Positions 16,240-24,257 of a stretch of DNA of 43,307 nucleotides are shown in pieces. The notes under the pieces are model-generated. The model made no database searches, was not told the DNA's origin, and saw only the letters and a list, made by a program, of their open reading frames with translations. Every line of letters starts with the position of its first letter. Position 1 is the stretch's first letter. The stretch covers positions 1-43,307 of the forward strand of contig JACDHV010000003.1 in NCBI GenBank assembly GCA_013820855.1, in the 5' to 3' direction. Made by a program: the position numbers and the translations under genes. The stretch is from Gemmatimonadales bacterium. GTDB lineage: Bacteria; Gemmatimonadota; Gemmatimonadetes; Gemmatimonadales; GWC2-71-9.

Positions 16240-16953
16240 ATGCAGCAAAGCGCTCTTCACGTCGGCATCATCATGGACGGCAACGGCCGGTGGGCGGCCC
16301 GGGGCGGCCAGGACCGCTCGCTTGGCCACCACGAGGGAGCCCGCGCGGTTCGCCGGGTCGTGGAGGCGGCACCCGAGCTGGGGATCGGCGTGCTGACGCT
16401 GTACGCCTTTTCAGCCGACAACTGGCGGCGACCGCCGGCGGAGGTGGCGGTGCTCATGCGGCTCTTCCGGGAGTACTTGCGGGTCGAGGCCGAGCGCTGC
16501 ATCGAGAACGGGGTCCGGCTGGAGATCATCGGCCGTCGGGACCGCATCGATCGGCGTCTGCGCCGGCGCATCGATGCCAGCGAGCGCGCCACCGCCGCCG
16601 GCGCCCGGCTCCACCTCCGGATCGCGTTGGACTATTCGTCGAGGGACGCCATCCTTCGGGCCGCCCAGTGCCTCCGGCCGGACACCGTGCCGACCCGCGA
16701 CTCCTTCGGCCGCCTGCTCGCGATCGTGGATCACGGAACGCCGGTTCCGGAGCTCGACCTGCTCATTCGCACCGGAGGAGAGCGCCGACTCAGCGACTTC
16801 CTGCTCTGGGAGGCGGCCTACGCCGAGCTGCTCTTCGTGGAGCGGATGTGGCCCGATTTCGGAGCCGAGGATCTCGCCCAGGCACTCGGGGAATTCGCGA
16901 CCAGAGAGCGCCGGTACGGGGGCCTGCGACCGGCGACCGCCGATGCTTGCTGA
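16240..16953 (+). CDS. uppS: Isoprenyl (undecaprenyl-type) diphosphate synthase, cis-prenyltransferase
   Basis: Cytoplasmic enzyme of 237 residues that condenses isopentenyl diphosphate onto an allylic diphosphate in cis, normally to make the C55 carrier for peptidoglycan. Diagnostic motifs: IMDGNGRWA with catalytic Asp13, [24 protein letters not shown], and [21 protein letters not shown] with the diphosphate-binding arginines, then WPDF. Start chosen at ATG 16240, with GGAG ten bases upstream; the ORF-track start at 16087 lies inside the regulator gene. It stands in a regulator operon and not with cell-wall genes such as cdsA or dxr, so it may be a second copy making a shorter or specialised prenyl chain; chain length cannot be read reliably here. 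Confidence 0.93.
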   Translation: MQQSALHVGIIMDGNGRWAARGGQDRSLGHHEGARAVRRVVEAAPELGIGVLTLYAFSADNWRRPPAEVAVLMRLFREYLRVEAERCIENGVRLEIIGRRDRIDRRLRRRIDASERATAAGARLHLRIALDYSSRDAILRAAQCLRPDTVPTRDSFGRLLAIVDHGTPVPELDLLIRTGGERRLSDFLLWEAAYAELLFVERMWPDFGAEDLAQALGEFATRERRYGGLRPATADAC

Positions 16954-17028
16954 ATATCGGATCGACTCGAGTTTGTCGCGGGGACGGTGAACGCGGACCG
17001 GGGATCATTCGGGAGGAGGCTCCACGAT

Positions 17029-17115
17029 ATGGCGCGCACCGACGCGCAGTACCGGGTGGCTGGTGCGGCTGCTCACACACGGAAAACACTTAACGATGAC
17101 GCCGGAAGACGTTAG
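17029..17115 (+). CDS. Possible 28-residue small ORF with strong ribosome site
   Basis: ATG 17029 is preceded by GGGAGGAGG at good spacing (nine bases) and opens a 28-codon frame ending TAG at 17113: MARTDAQYRVAGAAAHTRKT and eight more residues. It is hydrophilic, with no signal or membrane segment. It lies alone in the ~290-base gap after the prenyltransferase and just before an AT-rich promoter-like stretch. It could be a leader peptide or chance; the ribosome site is the only strong argument. Confidence 0.35.
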   Translation: MARTDAQYRVAGAAAHTRKTLNDDAGRR

Positions 17116-17141
17116 ACACTGGTAGCTTAGTAGGTTATCTT
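17113..17141 (+). promoter_or_regulatory. Candidate promoter upstream of the VOC gene
   Basis: TAGACA (17113-17118), 17 bases, TATCTT (17136-17141), inside a local AT-rich stretch (GGTTATCTTAAAGTGATTTATG) that contrasts with the surrounding GC-rich sequence. It would give a leader of about 100 bases to the VOC reading frame. Confidence 0.45.
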
Positions 17142-17245
17142 AAAGTGATTTATGTGCTGCCACCTGTGCTTTATGGACGCGTGATTTCCGGAAGCGATCC
17201 CTGCCTGCGCGCGCCGGATGTCGAATCTCTCGGGAGGGCTCCGCC

Positions 17246-17670
17246 ATTTCCCCCATTCGTGAGGTGTATCCCTACCTCATCGTTCGCGGTGCCGCGGCCG
17301 CCCTGTGGAGTTCTACCGCGAAGTCTTCGGCGCGGAAGAGACCGTGAGGATGGCCGACCCGGACGGCCGGCGCATCGGCCATGCGGAACTGAGGCTGGGC
17401 CCCGCCACCATCATGGTGGCCGACGAATACCCCGAGCTCGGCATCCTGAGCCCCGCAGCCTATGGCGGAACCGGCATGACGCTCCACCTTCACGTGGACG
17501 ATGCGGACGCGATGGCGGATCGTGCGCTCCGCGCCGGAGCCACGATGGTGCGGGAGCCCGCCGACTTCGACCATGGCGAGCGCCAGTGCCGGGTGCGCGA
17601 TCCCTTCGGCCACGAGTGGCTGCTGGGACACGAGATCCGGAAGCCCCCCATGGACGAGGTGCTACGCTAG
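17246..17670 (+). pseudogene. VOC/PhnB-like glyoxalase-superfamily protein, frameshifted, no normal start
   Basis: The intact part (17305-17670) is a typical single VOC domain: FYREVFGAEETVRM, GHAELRLGPATIMVADEYPE, LHLHVDDADAMADRALRAGA and RDPFGHEWLLGHE. The missing N-terminus is present upstream in another frame as IREVYPYLIVRGAAAAL; skipping TG at 17306-17307 joins the two as GAAAALEFYREVFGA, the usual family sequence. The upstream frame has no ATG. The codon at the right distance from GGGAGGG (about 17232-17238) is ATT 17246, giving SPIREVYPYL. So the gene has two oddities: a 2-base insertion (or one-base loss) and a non-standard start. PhnB-like members bind no metal or have unknown roles; catalysis is not assignable. 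Confidence 0.75.
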
Positions 17671-17775
17671 GCGGCCCGGGCGTGGCCGGCGCCGGCGTGG
17701 GAGAAGCCGTTCACACCTTGACGGGGACGGCAGAAGCTATCAAGGTGTACGCGTATTCCCTTGACATGTGAGTAT

Positions 17776-18066
17776 ATGATGCCGCAGCCAACGACGCTGG
17801 CAGGTCAGCGCCCGAGCTCCGCTGCAGCCACTTTGCCTCTCGGCGAACGCCGCGAGGCCCGCCTCCGTCCCGAGCACGCCACGCGCTACCCGGGCATCGA
17901 GGCGAATCTATGGGAGCCGGCCGCCGTGCTGTGTGACCGAGTGCTCGCAGGTGGGTTGCTCCGCGGATCGCCGGTTGGCTGGCGCGACCGTGTGCTGCCC
18001 GCAGAGCATTTCGAGTTCCGTGGTGGATTCCCTGAAGGCGAGCGCCCGCGGCGCGAAGATCGCTGA
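17776..18066 (+). CDS. Short hypothetical protein with HFEFRGG motif
   Basis: Soluble protein of about 96 residues, no signal peptide or membrane segment. The C-terminal half carries LRPEHATRYPGIEANLWEPAA, a leucine-rich helix, and AEHFEFRGGFPEG. Short proteins with YPGL/I-x-W-PA and HFEFRGG are familiar to me from Gemmatimonadota/Acidobacteriota as conserved hypotheticals, but I cannot name a domain. ATG 17776 or the adjacent ATG 17779 are the starts; the TTG at 17761 used by the ORF track is unlikely. No clear Shine-Dalgarno. It converges on the amidohydrolase, with a hairpin between them. Confidence 0.55.
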   Translation: MMPQPTTLAGQRPSSAAATLPLGERREARLRPEHATRYPGIEANLWEPAAVLCDRVLAGGLLRGSPVGWRDRVLPAEHFEFRGGFPEGERPRREDR

Positions 18067-18092
18067 GCGGGTCGCTCGCTGCGTCACCCCGA

Positions 18093-18120
18093 CGGGCCGC
18101 ACCCTCCCGGTGCGGGCCCG
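18093..18120. terminator. Hairpin between convergent genes
   Basis: CGGGCCGCACC (18093-18103), loop CTCCC, GGTGCGGGCCCG (18109-18120): eleven pairs with one bulged G. It lies between the plus-strand hypothetical (ends 18066) and the minus-strand amidohydrolase (ends 18160), so it could end transcription from either side. No U-tract. Confidence 0.5.
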
Positions 18121-18159
18121 ATTGGTCGTGCGTGCCTGGAGAAGTCGCTCGCTGGAAGT

Positions 18160-19866
18160 CTATCGATCCGCGCCACCCCGCTGAAACACCGTTTTTCCCT
18201 CCAGTATCGTCCGCACCACGGGCACTCCGTGAATCTCGTGCGGCCCGACGTCGAACAGGTTCCTCTCCAGGATCACCAGATCGGCGAGCTTCCCGACTTC
18301 GATCGAGCCCGTCTCCCGCTCCTGGTGATTCTCGTACGCCGTGTTGATGGTGTACATCGCGATGGCCGTGGGGAGGTCCACCACCTCCTCCGGACGCCAG
18401 GGTGCTCCGGTCGAGCCGTCGGACGGCGCCCGCCGCGTGATCGCGACCTGGATGCCGTCCAGCGGCGCGAGTGACGAGACGGACCAATCGCTCCCTCCCG
18501 ACACCACCGCCCCGGACTCGACTACGCTGCCGATCGGATAGAGCCAGCGGGAGCGCGACGGTCCGAGCGCGGGCTCCGCGAGCCTGGTGAGGTACTCGTC
18601 CCCATTGGCCCAGAACGGCTCGAAGTTGGCGATGACGCCGAGCCGCCTGAACCTGGGAATGTCGGCCGAGTCGATGAGCTGGAGGTGGGTGATGGTGTGC
18701 CTGGCGTCGCGCGGACCGTTCGCCTGCCTCGCGTGCTCGAAGGCGTCGAGGGTCATGCGGATCGCGCGGTCGCCGATGGCGTGCACGTGGATCTGCCATC
18801 CGTCGCGGTCGAGCGCGGCGGCGAGACTGTCGAGCATCGGCTGGGCATAGGTGGGCCTGCCGGTGTCGCCCCCGCGGTCGAGATACGGCGCGAGGAGCGC
18901 CGCGGTCCCGGATTCGATCACGCCGTCCTGGTACAGCTTCGCGGCGATCGGACGGACCCGCGGCCTCGCGTATCGGGTACGCCAGCCCCTCAGGCGGGTC
19001 ACGAGGTCCGCGACACCGATCGAGTCGGGCTCGGCAGCCACGGCGACCGTGAGCCGGACGGTGAGCCGGTCGGCGCTGTCCGCCGCGGCGTAGGCTCGGA
19101 GATGGCTTTCCGGCGCGGACGCCTCCAGCACCGCGGTGATGCCGGCTTCGTTCGCCAGCCGCTGCGCCCGATCCAGCCCGGCCGCCAGCTCGGCGGCGGT
19201 CCGCTCGGGAAGGAGCCGCGACACCAGATGGATGGCGCTCTCGCGCAGAGTCCCGCTCGGCTCACCGCTGCGGGGATCGCGCTCGATCCGGCCATGCGCC
19301 GGGTCCGGCGTGTCGCGGGTGATCCCGGCGAGCTCCAGCGCCCTGCTGTTGGCCCAGGCGGAGTGGCCGTCCGCCGCGTCGATCAGCGCGGGCCGGTCGG
19401 AGACGACCCGGTCGAGCAGGGCACGCGAAGGATTCGCGCCGGGAAAGGCGGTCAGCTCCCAGCCGACCCCGCGCACCCAGGGCACCTCGGGCCGCGCCGC
19501 CGCGCACGCGGCGATCGAGTCGGCGATCGTCGCGGCGCTCTCGAGGGTGAACAGCGTGCACTCGCCGAGCTCCACGCCGCCGGTGAGAAGATGAACGTGC
19601 CCGTCCTGGAATCCCGGCAGCACCATCCTTCCGGCCAGGTCGATCGTCTCCGTCGCGGGGCCGATCATTCCGCCGGGAACGCTGTCGCTCCCCACGTACA
19701 CGATTCGCCCGTTCTTCACGCCGACGGCGGTGGCCCACCGCCGCGCCGCGTCCACCGTGTAGACCGCGCCGCCGCGGAGCAGGAGATCGGCGGGCTGCGC
19801 GACCGGCGCGGCATCGCCCGACCGGCACGCCAAAGTGAAGAGGATGCCGAGGGAGCGCCACTGCAC
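18160..19866 (-). CDS. Amidohydrolase of the YtcJ/Amidohydrolase_3 type, exported
   Basis: Metal-dependent hydrolase of 568 residues. Near the N-terminus MQWRSLGILFTLACRSGD looks like a short lipoprotein signal (cysteine 14), so the enzyme is probably tethered outside the cytoplasm. Then come the beta-sandwich part (LLLRGGAVYTVD) and the TIM-barrel motifs: GFQDGHVHLLTGG (metal His pair), KLYQDGVIES (likely carboxylated lysine), HVHAIGDRAIRM, HTITHLQLID and GGSDWSVSSLAPLDGIQ (metal Asp). The C-terminus KLADLVILERNLFDVGPHEI is standard. The family acts on N-acyl or amide substrates that cannot be predicted from motifs. GTG start at 19866. The YCII gene is upstream, 52 bases away on the same strand. 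Confidence 0.92.
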   Translation of the reverse strand: MQWRSLGILFTLACRSGDAAPVAQPADLLLRGGAVYTVDAARRWATAVGVKNGRIVYVGSDSVPGGMIGPATETIDLAGRMVLPGFQDGHVHLLTGGVELGECTLFTLESAATIADSIAACAAARPEVPWVRGVGWELTAFPGANPSRALLDRVVSDRPALIDAADGHSAWANSRALELAGITRDTPDPAHGRIERDPRSGEPSGTLRESAIHLVSRLLPERTAAELAAGLDRAQRLANEAGITAVLEASAPESHLRAYAAADSADRLTVRLTVAVAAEPDSIGVADLVTRLRGWRTRYARPRVRPIAAKLYQDGVIESGTAALLAPYLDRGGDTGRPTYAQPMLDSLAAALDRDGWQIHVHAIGDRAIRMTLDAFEHARQANGPRDARHTITHLQLIDSADIPRFRRLGVIANFEPFWANGDEYLTRLAEPALGPSRSRWLYPIGSVVESGAVVSGGSDWSVSSLAPLDGIQVAITRRAPSDGSTGAPWRPEEVVDLPTAIAMYTINTAYENHQERETGSIEVGKLADLVILERNLFDVGPHEIHGVPVVRTILEGKTVFQRGGADR

Positions 19867-19918
19867 CAGATCCTGGAAATCGATGATGGGGCGTCGGAGT
19901 GGAGTCGACAGGGACCGC

Positions 19919-20314
19919 TCAACGGGCGGCGGACGCGCCGGAGCCGCCGACCCGCTGCCGGACCGCTTCGATGTCCTCTACCGGACGCACCTCGACGCAG
20001 CCGGTCCGGGCCCAGGGAAACTCCGCCGCGATGCGGACGGCCTCCTCGATATCCTCGGCCTCGATCAGGTTGAAGCCGCCCAGAACCTCCTTCGCCTCGG
20101 CGAATGGCCCGTCGGTCGTAGTCGTGCGGCCGTTGCGGATCCGGACGGCCTTCGCCTGGTCCGCGTCAGCGAGCATCCGGGATTCGATCAGGTGCCCGGT
20201 GTGCTTCAGCTCGTCGGCATGCGCCAGACACTCGCGCATCATGGCGTCGGGCTGATCCGGTGGCAGGGAATCGAGCAGCGTGCCGTCATTGTAGATCAGG
20301 AGCATGAACTTCAT
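19919..20314 (-). CDS. YCII-related (DGPF domain) protein
   Basis: Small cytoplasmic protein of 131 residues, one dimeric alpha/beta domain. It starts MKFMLLIYNDGTLLDSLPPD and contains the hallmark TTTDGPFAEAKEVLGGFNLIEAED, followed by the typical AAEFPWARTGCVEVRPVEDIEAV. ATG 20314 is chosen because of the GGGGGGA stretch upstream; the 737-residue ORF in the track that swallows it is an artefact. In many bacteria this family sits next to an ECF sigma factor gene, but none is here. The biochemical function is not established. Confidence 0.92.
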   Translation of the reverse strand: MKFMLLIYNDGTLLDSLPPDQPDAMMRECLAHADELKHTGHLIESRMLADADQAKAVRIRNGRTTTTDGPFAEAKEVLGGFNLIEAEDIEEAVRIAAEFPWARTGCVEVRPVEDIEAVRQRVGGSGASAAR

Positions 20315-20364
20315 GGCGAATCCCCCCGGTTGATGGAGCCGTGCTCCGTGGTGGTGGCGGGTGC

Positions 20365-21699
20365 TCACCGCCCGCCGCGGCCGTCGCCTGGACGGCGCGT
20401 CCGGCTGCGGCCGCCGTTCCGCGGCCCTCCCTGACGAGCCCCTTCCGCCGTCTCGTTCGCCGCCCGGCGTTTGGTCTTGGCCTCGGCCCGGGCGCGATCC
20501 TCCGCCTTCTTCGCGCGGATCGCGACGATGCGATCGGCGATCGGTATCTCCAGACGGGCTCCGGCGCGCGCGGCGTAGTCGAAGTCGGGGACGATCACCC
20601 GAGGCAGCCGCTTGCCGAGCTCCCGCTCGATTCTCCGGAGATCGCCATCCTCCTCCGGCGCCACGAAGGTGAACGCGTCGCCGACGGCCTCCGCCCGAGC
20701 GGTGCGGCCCACCCGGTGGATGTAGTCCTCGGGCACCTTCGGCACGTCGAAGTTCACCACATGGCCGAGCGACTCGATGTCGATACCGCGTGCGGCGATG
20801 TCGGTGGCGACCAGCACTCGGTACTTGCCGCCCTTGAACCCGGCCAGGGCCTCGGTCCGCTGCGCCTGCGAGCGATTCCCGTGGATCCGCTCCGCGACGA
20901 TGCCGTGCTGCACCAGGTATTTCGCCAGGCGGTTGGCCCGGTGCTTCGTGCGGGTGAAGACGAGCGCCTCCCGCATCTCCCCGCGCTGCAGCAGCGTGAG
21001 GAACAGCGCGGTCTTCAGCTCCTGCGGCACCGGGTACACGGCATGGGTGATCCCCACCGCCGGCGTGGAGCGCCGCTCGAGGTTGATGCCGACCGGATCG
21101 CGAAGCATCTGGCGGGTGAGCGCGAGAATCGGGTCGGGCATTGTGGCGCTGAAGAAGAGCGTCTGGCGTCGGGCCGGCGGGGGCAGGTGCCGCAGGATCT
21201 TGCGAATCTCGGGCAGGAATCCCATGTCGAGCATCCGGTCGGCCTCGTCGAGCACGAGTATCTCGAGCCCGGAGAGCTTGGCATACGGAAAGCGGAAGTG
21301 GTCCATCAGGCGCCCGGGCGTCGCGACGATCACGTCGGCGCCGCTCCGGAAGGCGTGCTCCTGCGGGCCCATGCCGACGCCGCCGAAGACCGAGGCGCCG
21401 GTGATGGGTGTGTGCACGGCGAGATCGTCGAGGTCCTCCACGATCTGGGCGGCCAGCTCGCGGGTGGGTGTGAGCACCAGCGCGCGGGTGACGCCGCGGG
21501 GCTTGTCGATCAGGCGGTGGAGGATCGGCAGGAGGAATGCCGCGGTCTTGCCGCTCCCCGTCACGGCGCAGGCGAGGACGTCCCTGCCGGCGAGCGCCGG
21601 GGGAACGGCCTCGGTCTGGATCGGCGTCGGGCGGACGAAGCCCAGCTCCTTGATACCCTTGAGGAGGTTCGGATGGAGCTTCAGCTGGGTGAACGGCAC
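20365..21699 (-). CDS. DEAD-box ATP-dependent RNA helicase
   Basis: Cytoplasmic RNA-remodelling enzyme of about 444 residues. In order: Q motif FVRPTPIQTEAVPPALAGRDV, motif I AVTGSGKT, Ia PTRELAAQI, II VLDEADRMLDMGF, III FSATMP, IV VFTRTKHRANRL, V ATDIAARGIDI and VI HRVGRTARA. After the core is a short, strongly basic RG/KR tail (RAEAKTKRRAANE, GGRSRTRRPGDGRGGR) that likely binds RNA, as in RhlE-type helicases. The start is set at GTG 21699, with AAGGAA just upstream and MPFTQLKLHPNLL as a natural family start. The ORF-track ATG at 21879 adds 60 unconserved residues over the divergent gene's promoter region. Confidence 0.95.
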   Translation of the reverse strand: MPFTQLKLHPNLLKGIKELGFVRPTPIQTEAVPPALAGRDVLACAVTGSGKTAAFLLPILHRLIDKPRGVTRALVLTPTRELAAQIVEDLDDLAVHTPITGASVFGGVGMGPQEHAFRSGADVIVATPGRLMDHFRFPYAKLSGLEILVLDEADRMLDMGFLPEIRKILRHLPPPARRQTLFFSATMPDPILALTRQMLRDPVGINLERRSTPAVGITHAVYPVPQELKTALFLTLLQRGEMREALVFTRTKHRANRLAKYLVQHGIVAERIHGNRSQAQRTEALAGFKGGKYRVLVATDIAARGIDIESLGHVVNFDVPKVPEDYIHRVGRTARAEAVGDAFTFVAPEEDGDLRRIERELGKRLPRVIVPDFDYAARAGARLEIPIADRIVAIRAKKAEDRARAEAKTKRRAANETAEGARQGGPRNGGRSRTRRPGDGRGGR

Positions 21700-21877
21700 G
21701 CGGGTTCCTTGGATCGAAGTCGGGCGGGTGCCAGGCCGGAATGCCGGGCGGACGACGGCCGCTGGCGCGGAGGGCGAAGCATAGAGACGAAGTGGGGACC
21801 CGGCAACGGCGGCGCGTCCGCGTGGCCGTATCGGCGGGAGGGTAGCCATCGGAGCGGGATCGAAGTAGCCTCCGTCC

Positions 21878-22153
21878 ATGTCCGTCCTCCACGACCTCGA
21901 GGCTCACCGCTTCACCATTCCGGTGGCCTCCGGAACCGCGGTTCTCTCCTACGCGCCGGCCGGTCCCGGTGTGCTCGAGCTCTACAGCACCTTCGTGCCC
22001 GCAGCCGACCGTGGACAGGGCGTCGCCGCGCGCCTCGTCGAGGCGGCAGTCGGCTACGCGCGCGGCGAAGGTCTCCGCATCGTTCCGAGCTGCTGGTACG
22101 TCGCCAACTGGATTAGGGAGCATCCCGAGCACGCGGATCTGATCTCCGCCTGA
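21878..22153 (+). CDS. Small GNAT-type N-acetyltransferase-like protein (YjdJ/Gcn5-related short family)
   Basis: Compact 91-residue cytoplasmic protein of the short GNAT family. The acetyl-CoA loop reads VPAADRGQGVAARLVEAAVGYAR, followed by GLRIVPSCWYVANWIREHPEHADL, the typical ending with a conserved cysteine. The upstream beta-hairpin (GTAVLSYAPAGPGVLELYSTF) fits. ATG 21878 lies six bases after TAGCCT, a possible -10 element, so the mRNA may be leaderless. It is divergent from the helicase. The acetyl acceptor is unknown. Confidence 0.9.
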   Translation: MSVLHDLEAHRFTIPVASGTAVLSYAPAGPGVLELYSTFVPAADRGQGVAARLVEAAVGYARGEGLRIVPSCWYVANWIREHPEHADLISA

Positions 22154-22178
22154 CCGTGGTGAAGGTCCCGCCGAGGGC

Positions 22179-23642
22179 TCAACGCGACGAAGCAGGGCGT
22201 GTCGCGTTCGGGGTACCGGGCGGCCGCGGCGCGGCCGGCAGGAGCGCGTCCACCACGATCTCCGAACGCCCCGAGACGACCGCGCGGACCAGCAGCGCTT
22301 CAGGCGCCGCCCTGACGTCCCGAACGTCGCCGTCGCGGATCTCCGACCGGAGCCGAACGCCCTTGGCGAGCTCCCGGTTCAAGTTCTGCCGCAGCAGATC
22401 GCGGCCCTCGGCGAGCGTCGGACTCAGGTCGAGGCGGACCCGGGTCCTGAGAAACCTCTCGACCGCCTCGCCGCCGAGCCACGCCAGAGCTCCCGTCAGC
22501 GCGTTCCGGGTCCCCACGTCGTACCGCAGGTCGGGCATGAACAGGGTGGCCGTGGCCGTGTCGTACGCCGGGTGGCCGACCGCGTAGAGCACTCCATCGA
22601 CCGGGCCGCTCACGCCGAGCCTCACCGCAATCGTTCCATCGCCGAGTCCGAGAAGGTGGAGGCTGTCCACCGTGAGCCGCTGCCCGGCCACCTCGATACG
22701 CATGCCGCGCAGCTCCCGGGTAAGGATGCTGCTCGCCACGTCGTAAGGCAGGCGTGCCTCGGTGAGGAGATGAAGGGCCGAAGCACGCGCCGTGCTGTCC
22801 TTCGGCGGTGGCAGGGGACGCTTCCCGGGAGCGGGGCGCGCACCGCCGGTCACCCTTGGATTGGCGGAGAGTCCCACCGTGGTCAGCAGGGTGTCCTTTC
22901 GCAGCTCCAGCACGCCCAGCCGGACCGCCGAAGGGTTCACCGTGAGCCAGAGGCTGTCGGTGAGCCGAATCGGCCGCTGAAGCACGTCCCAGATCCGTCG
23001 CGCCTGTCCCGGCACATCCACCGCGGCCAGGCGGACCCCCGCCTCGCCGGCCTTCTGTTGCAGGGCCGTTCGCGCGGCGTCCACGACATCGTCGGTGACG
23101 TCGATGCCGAGGGCGGTGATGGTGCACTTGTCGCGGTCGGTCTTGGACAGGGGCTCGACGACGGCCTGCGTGCGCGGGCTCAGCGTCCAGTCGGGGGCGA
23201 GCCGCACGTGCATGGTGACGGCGAGGCGCACCCGGGGCGCGTCGCCTTCCAGGCCGCACGAGGCTCCGACCTCGGGCAGCACCGGCAGGTCGTACCACAG
23301 GCGGGCGCGGTACGCCACGTCCGTTCGCAGGGTGGCGGACCGGCCACGTACCGCCATGGCGAACGGGTTCCGCTCGAGCACGAAGGCATAGCTGAGCCGG
23401 TCGTTGTCGGGAGCCTGTCGGCGCTGCTCCAGGTCGCCCATAGTCGGCGGAATAGCGGAGTCGAGCCAGGCGAGCGCGGGCCCCAGATGGTAGCGCACCG
23501 GACCATCCATGTACGACTCGGGCACCGGCGGCAGCGAGTCGGTCCAGTTCCCCGTCGCTCTCGGCGGCGGCGGCGCGACCCTGTCCGCCCCACAGCCGGT
23601 GCCGAGAACCGCTGCCGCGACGAGGGAGAGGGTCCCGCGCAG
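22179..23642 (-). CDS. DUF4403 family lipoprotein
   Basis: Envelope lipoprotein of about 487 residues. The body (VRYHLGPALAWLDSAIPP near the N-terminus, then repeated beta-rich domains with TVNPSAVRLGVLELRKDTLLTTVGL and LYAVGHPAYDTATATLFMPDLRYDVG) matches my knowledge of DUF4403, two BPI-like lipid-binding folds. The ORF track starts at GTG 23525, but the same frame continues upstream as LRGTLSLVAAAVLGTGCGADRV, a clear lipoprotein signal with lipobox GTGC. The only start-like codon in front is CTG 23642, with no good ribosome site, so initiation is unresolved. It follows the DUF2380 gene at a distance of four bases. The fold suggests lipid binding in the periplasm; function unproven. Confidence 0.82.
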   Translation of the reverse strand: MRGTLSLVAAAVLGTGCGADRVAPPPPRATGNWTDSLPPVPESYMDGPVRYHLGPALAWLDSAIPPTMGDLEQRRQAPDNDRLSYAFVLERNPFAMAVRGRSATLRTDVAYRARLWYDLPVLPEVGASCGLEGDAPRVRLAVTMHVRLAPDWTLSPRTQAVVEPLSKTDRDKCTITALGIDVTDDVVDAARTALQQKAGEAGVRLAAVDVPGQARRIWDVLQRPIRLTDSLWLTVNPSAVRLGVLELRKDTLLTTVGLSANPRVTGGARPAPGKRPLPPPKDSTARASALHLLTEARLPYDVASSILTRELRGMRIEVAGQRLTVDSLHLLGLGDGTIAVRLGVSGPVDGVLYAVGHPAYDTATATLFMPDLRYDVGTRNALTGALAWLGGEAVERFLRTRVRLDLSPTLAEGRDLLRQNLNRELAKGVRLRSEIRDGDVRDVRAAPEALLVRAVVSGRSEIVVDALLPAAPRPPGTPNATRPASSR

Positions 23643-23646
23643 AAGG

Positions 23647-24225
23647 TTATGGGGTGGGGAAGTTGTTGACGACGCCGCCGGCGCGCACCGTACGCGCCAC
23701 CCGCTCGGCGAAAATCCGCGTGCCCGCGCGCACCATGGCTTCGGGCTCGCCCTTGAGCTCCGTCGTATCGTCCAGGACGATGGTGCCGGAGGGCGCGTGG
23801 ATCAGCTGTGCGGTGAGGAGCCAGATGAGATTGCTCGTCTTGCTCACCTTGGCCATGACCACCCAGGGCACGTCCACGGTGGTCGCCACGTGCCGCGCGC
23901 AGGCGACGATGACGTTGCAGGGGAGCCCGCCGGTGATGGCGCGCGCCGTGTCGGAGTCGGCCACCGAACGCACCGTCTCGGGCTCGGCGAGCTGGGCTCC
24001 CAGCAGGTTCTGGAGCGTGGAGTCGAGTACCGTGGTGGCGAGCACCGCCCTGGCCGTGTCGGTCGCCTCGATCACGTTCGCCTGGGCGTTGTAGAGCGCG
24101 ACATCGAGAGCAGCGACCCTGGCGTCGGGTGGCTCGAGGGGCGCAGGGTCTGCGGCCTGCGCGTGCAATGGAGAACCGAGAGCGCCGGCGAGGAGCAGCG
24201 GGGCGAGTAGAAATCGTCTAGTCAT
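23647..24225 (-). CDS. DUF2380 family exported protein
   Basis: Exported protein of 192 residues. Signal peptide MTRRFLLAPLLLAGALGSPLHAQA, then an N-terminal domain (VAALDVALYNAQANVIE) and the DUF2380 core: CNVIVACARHVATTVDVPWVVMAKVSKTSNLIWLL and LDDTTELKGEPEAMVRAG. Members are thought to be periplasmic and fold like curli-type CsgG relatives; the role is not known. Start ATG 24225; the longer ORF to 24435 runs into the cytochrome gene's wrong frame. Its stop is four bases before the DUF4403 signal peptide, so the two make a likely operon for envelope proteins. Confidence 0.88.
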   Translation of the reverse strand: MTRRFLLAPLLLAGALGSPLHAQAADPAPLEPPDARVAALDVALYNAQANVIEATDTARAVLATTVLDSTLQNLLGAQLAEPETVRSVADSDTARAITGGLPCNVIVACARHVATTVDVPWVVMAKVSKTSNLIWLLTAQLIHAPSGTIVLDDTTELKGEPEAMVRAGTRIFAERVARTVRAGGVVNNFPTP

Positions 24226-24257
24226 ACCTATAAGGCAACAGGGTTGGTCGCCCGATT

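Noticed and set aside
17100-17150. Possible tRNA or small RNA in the AT-rich gap
   Set aside because: No cloverleaf arms or T-loop sequence; better explained as a promoter.
17711-18799. 362-residue minus-strand ORF
   Set aside because: Overlaps the amidohydrolase in another frame and has no recognisable domain.
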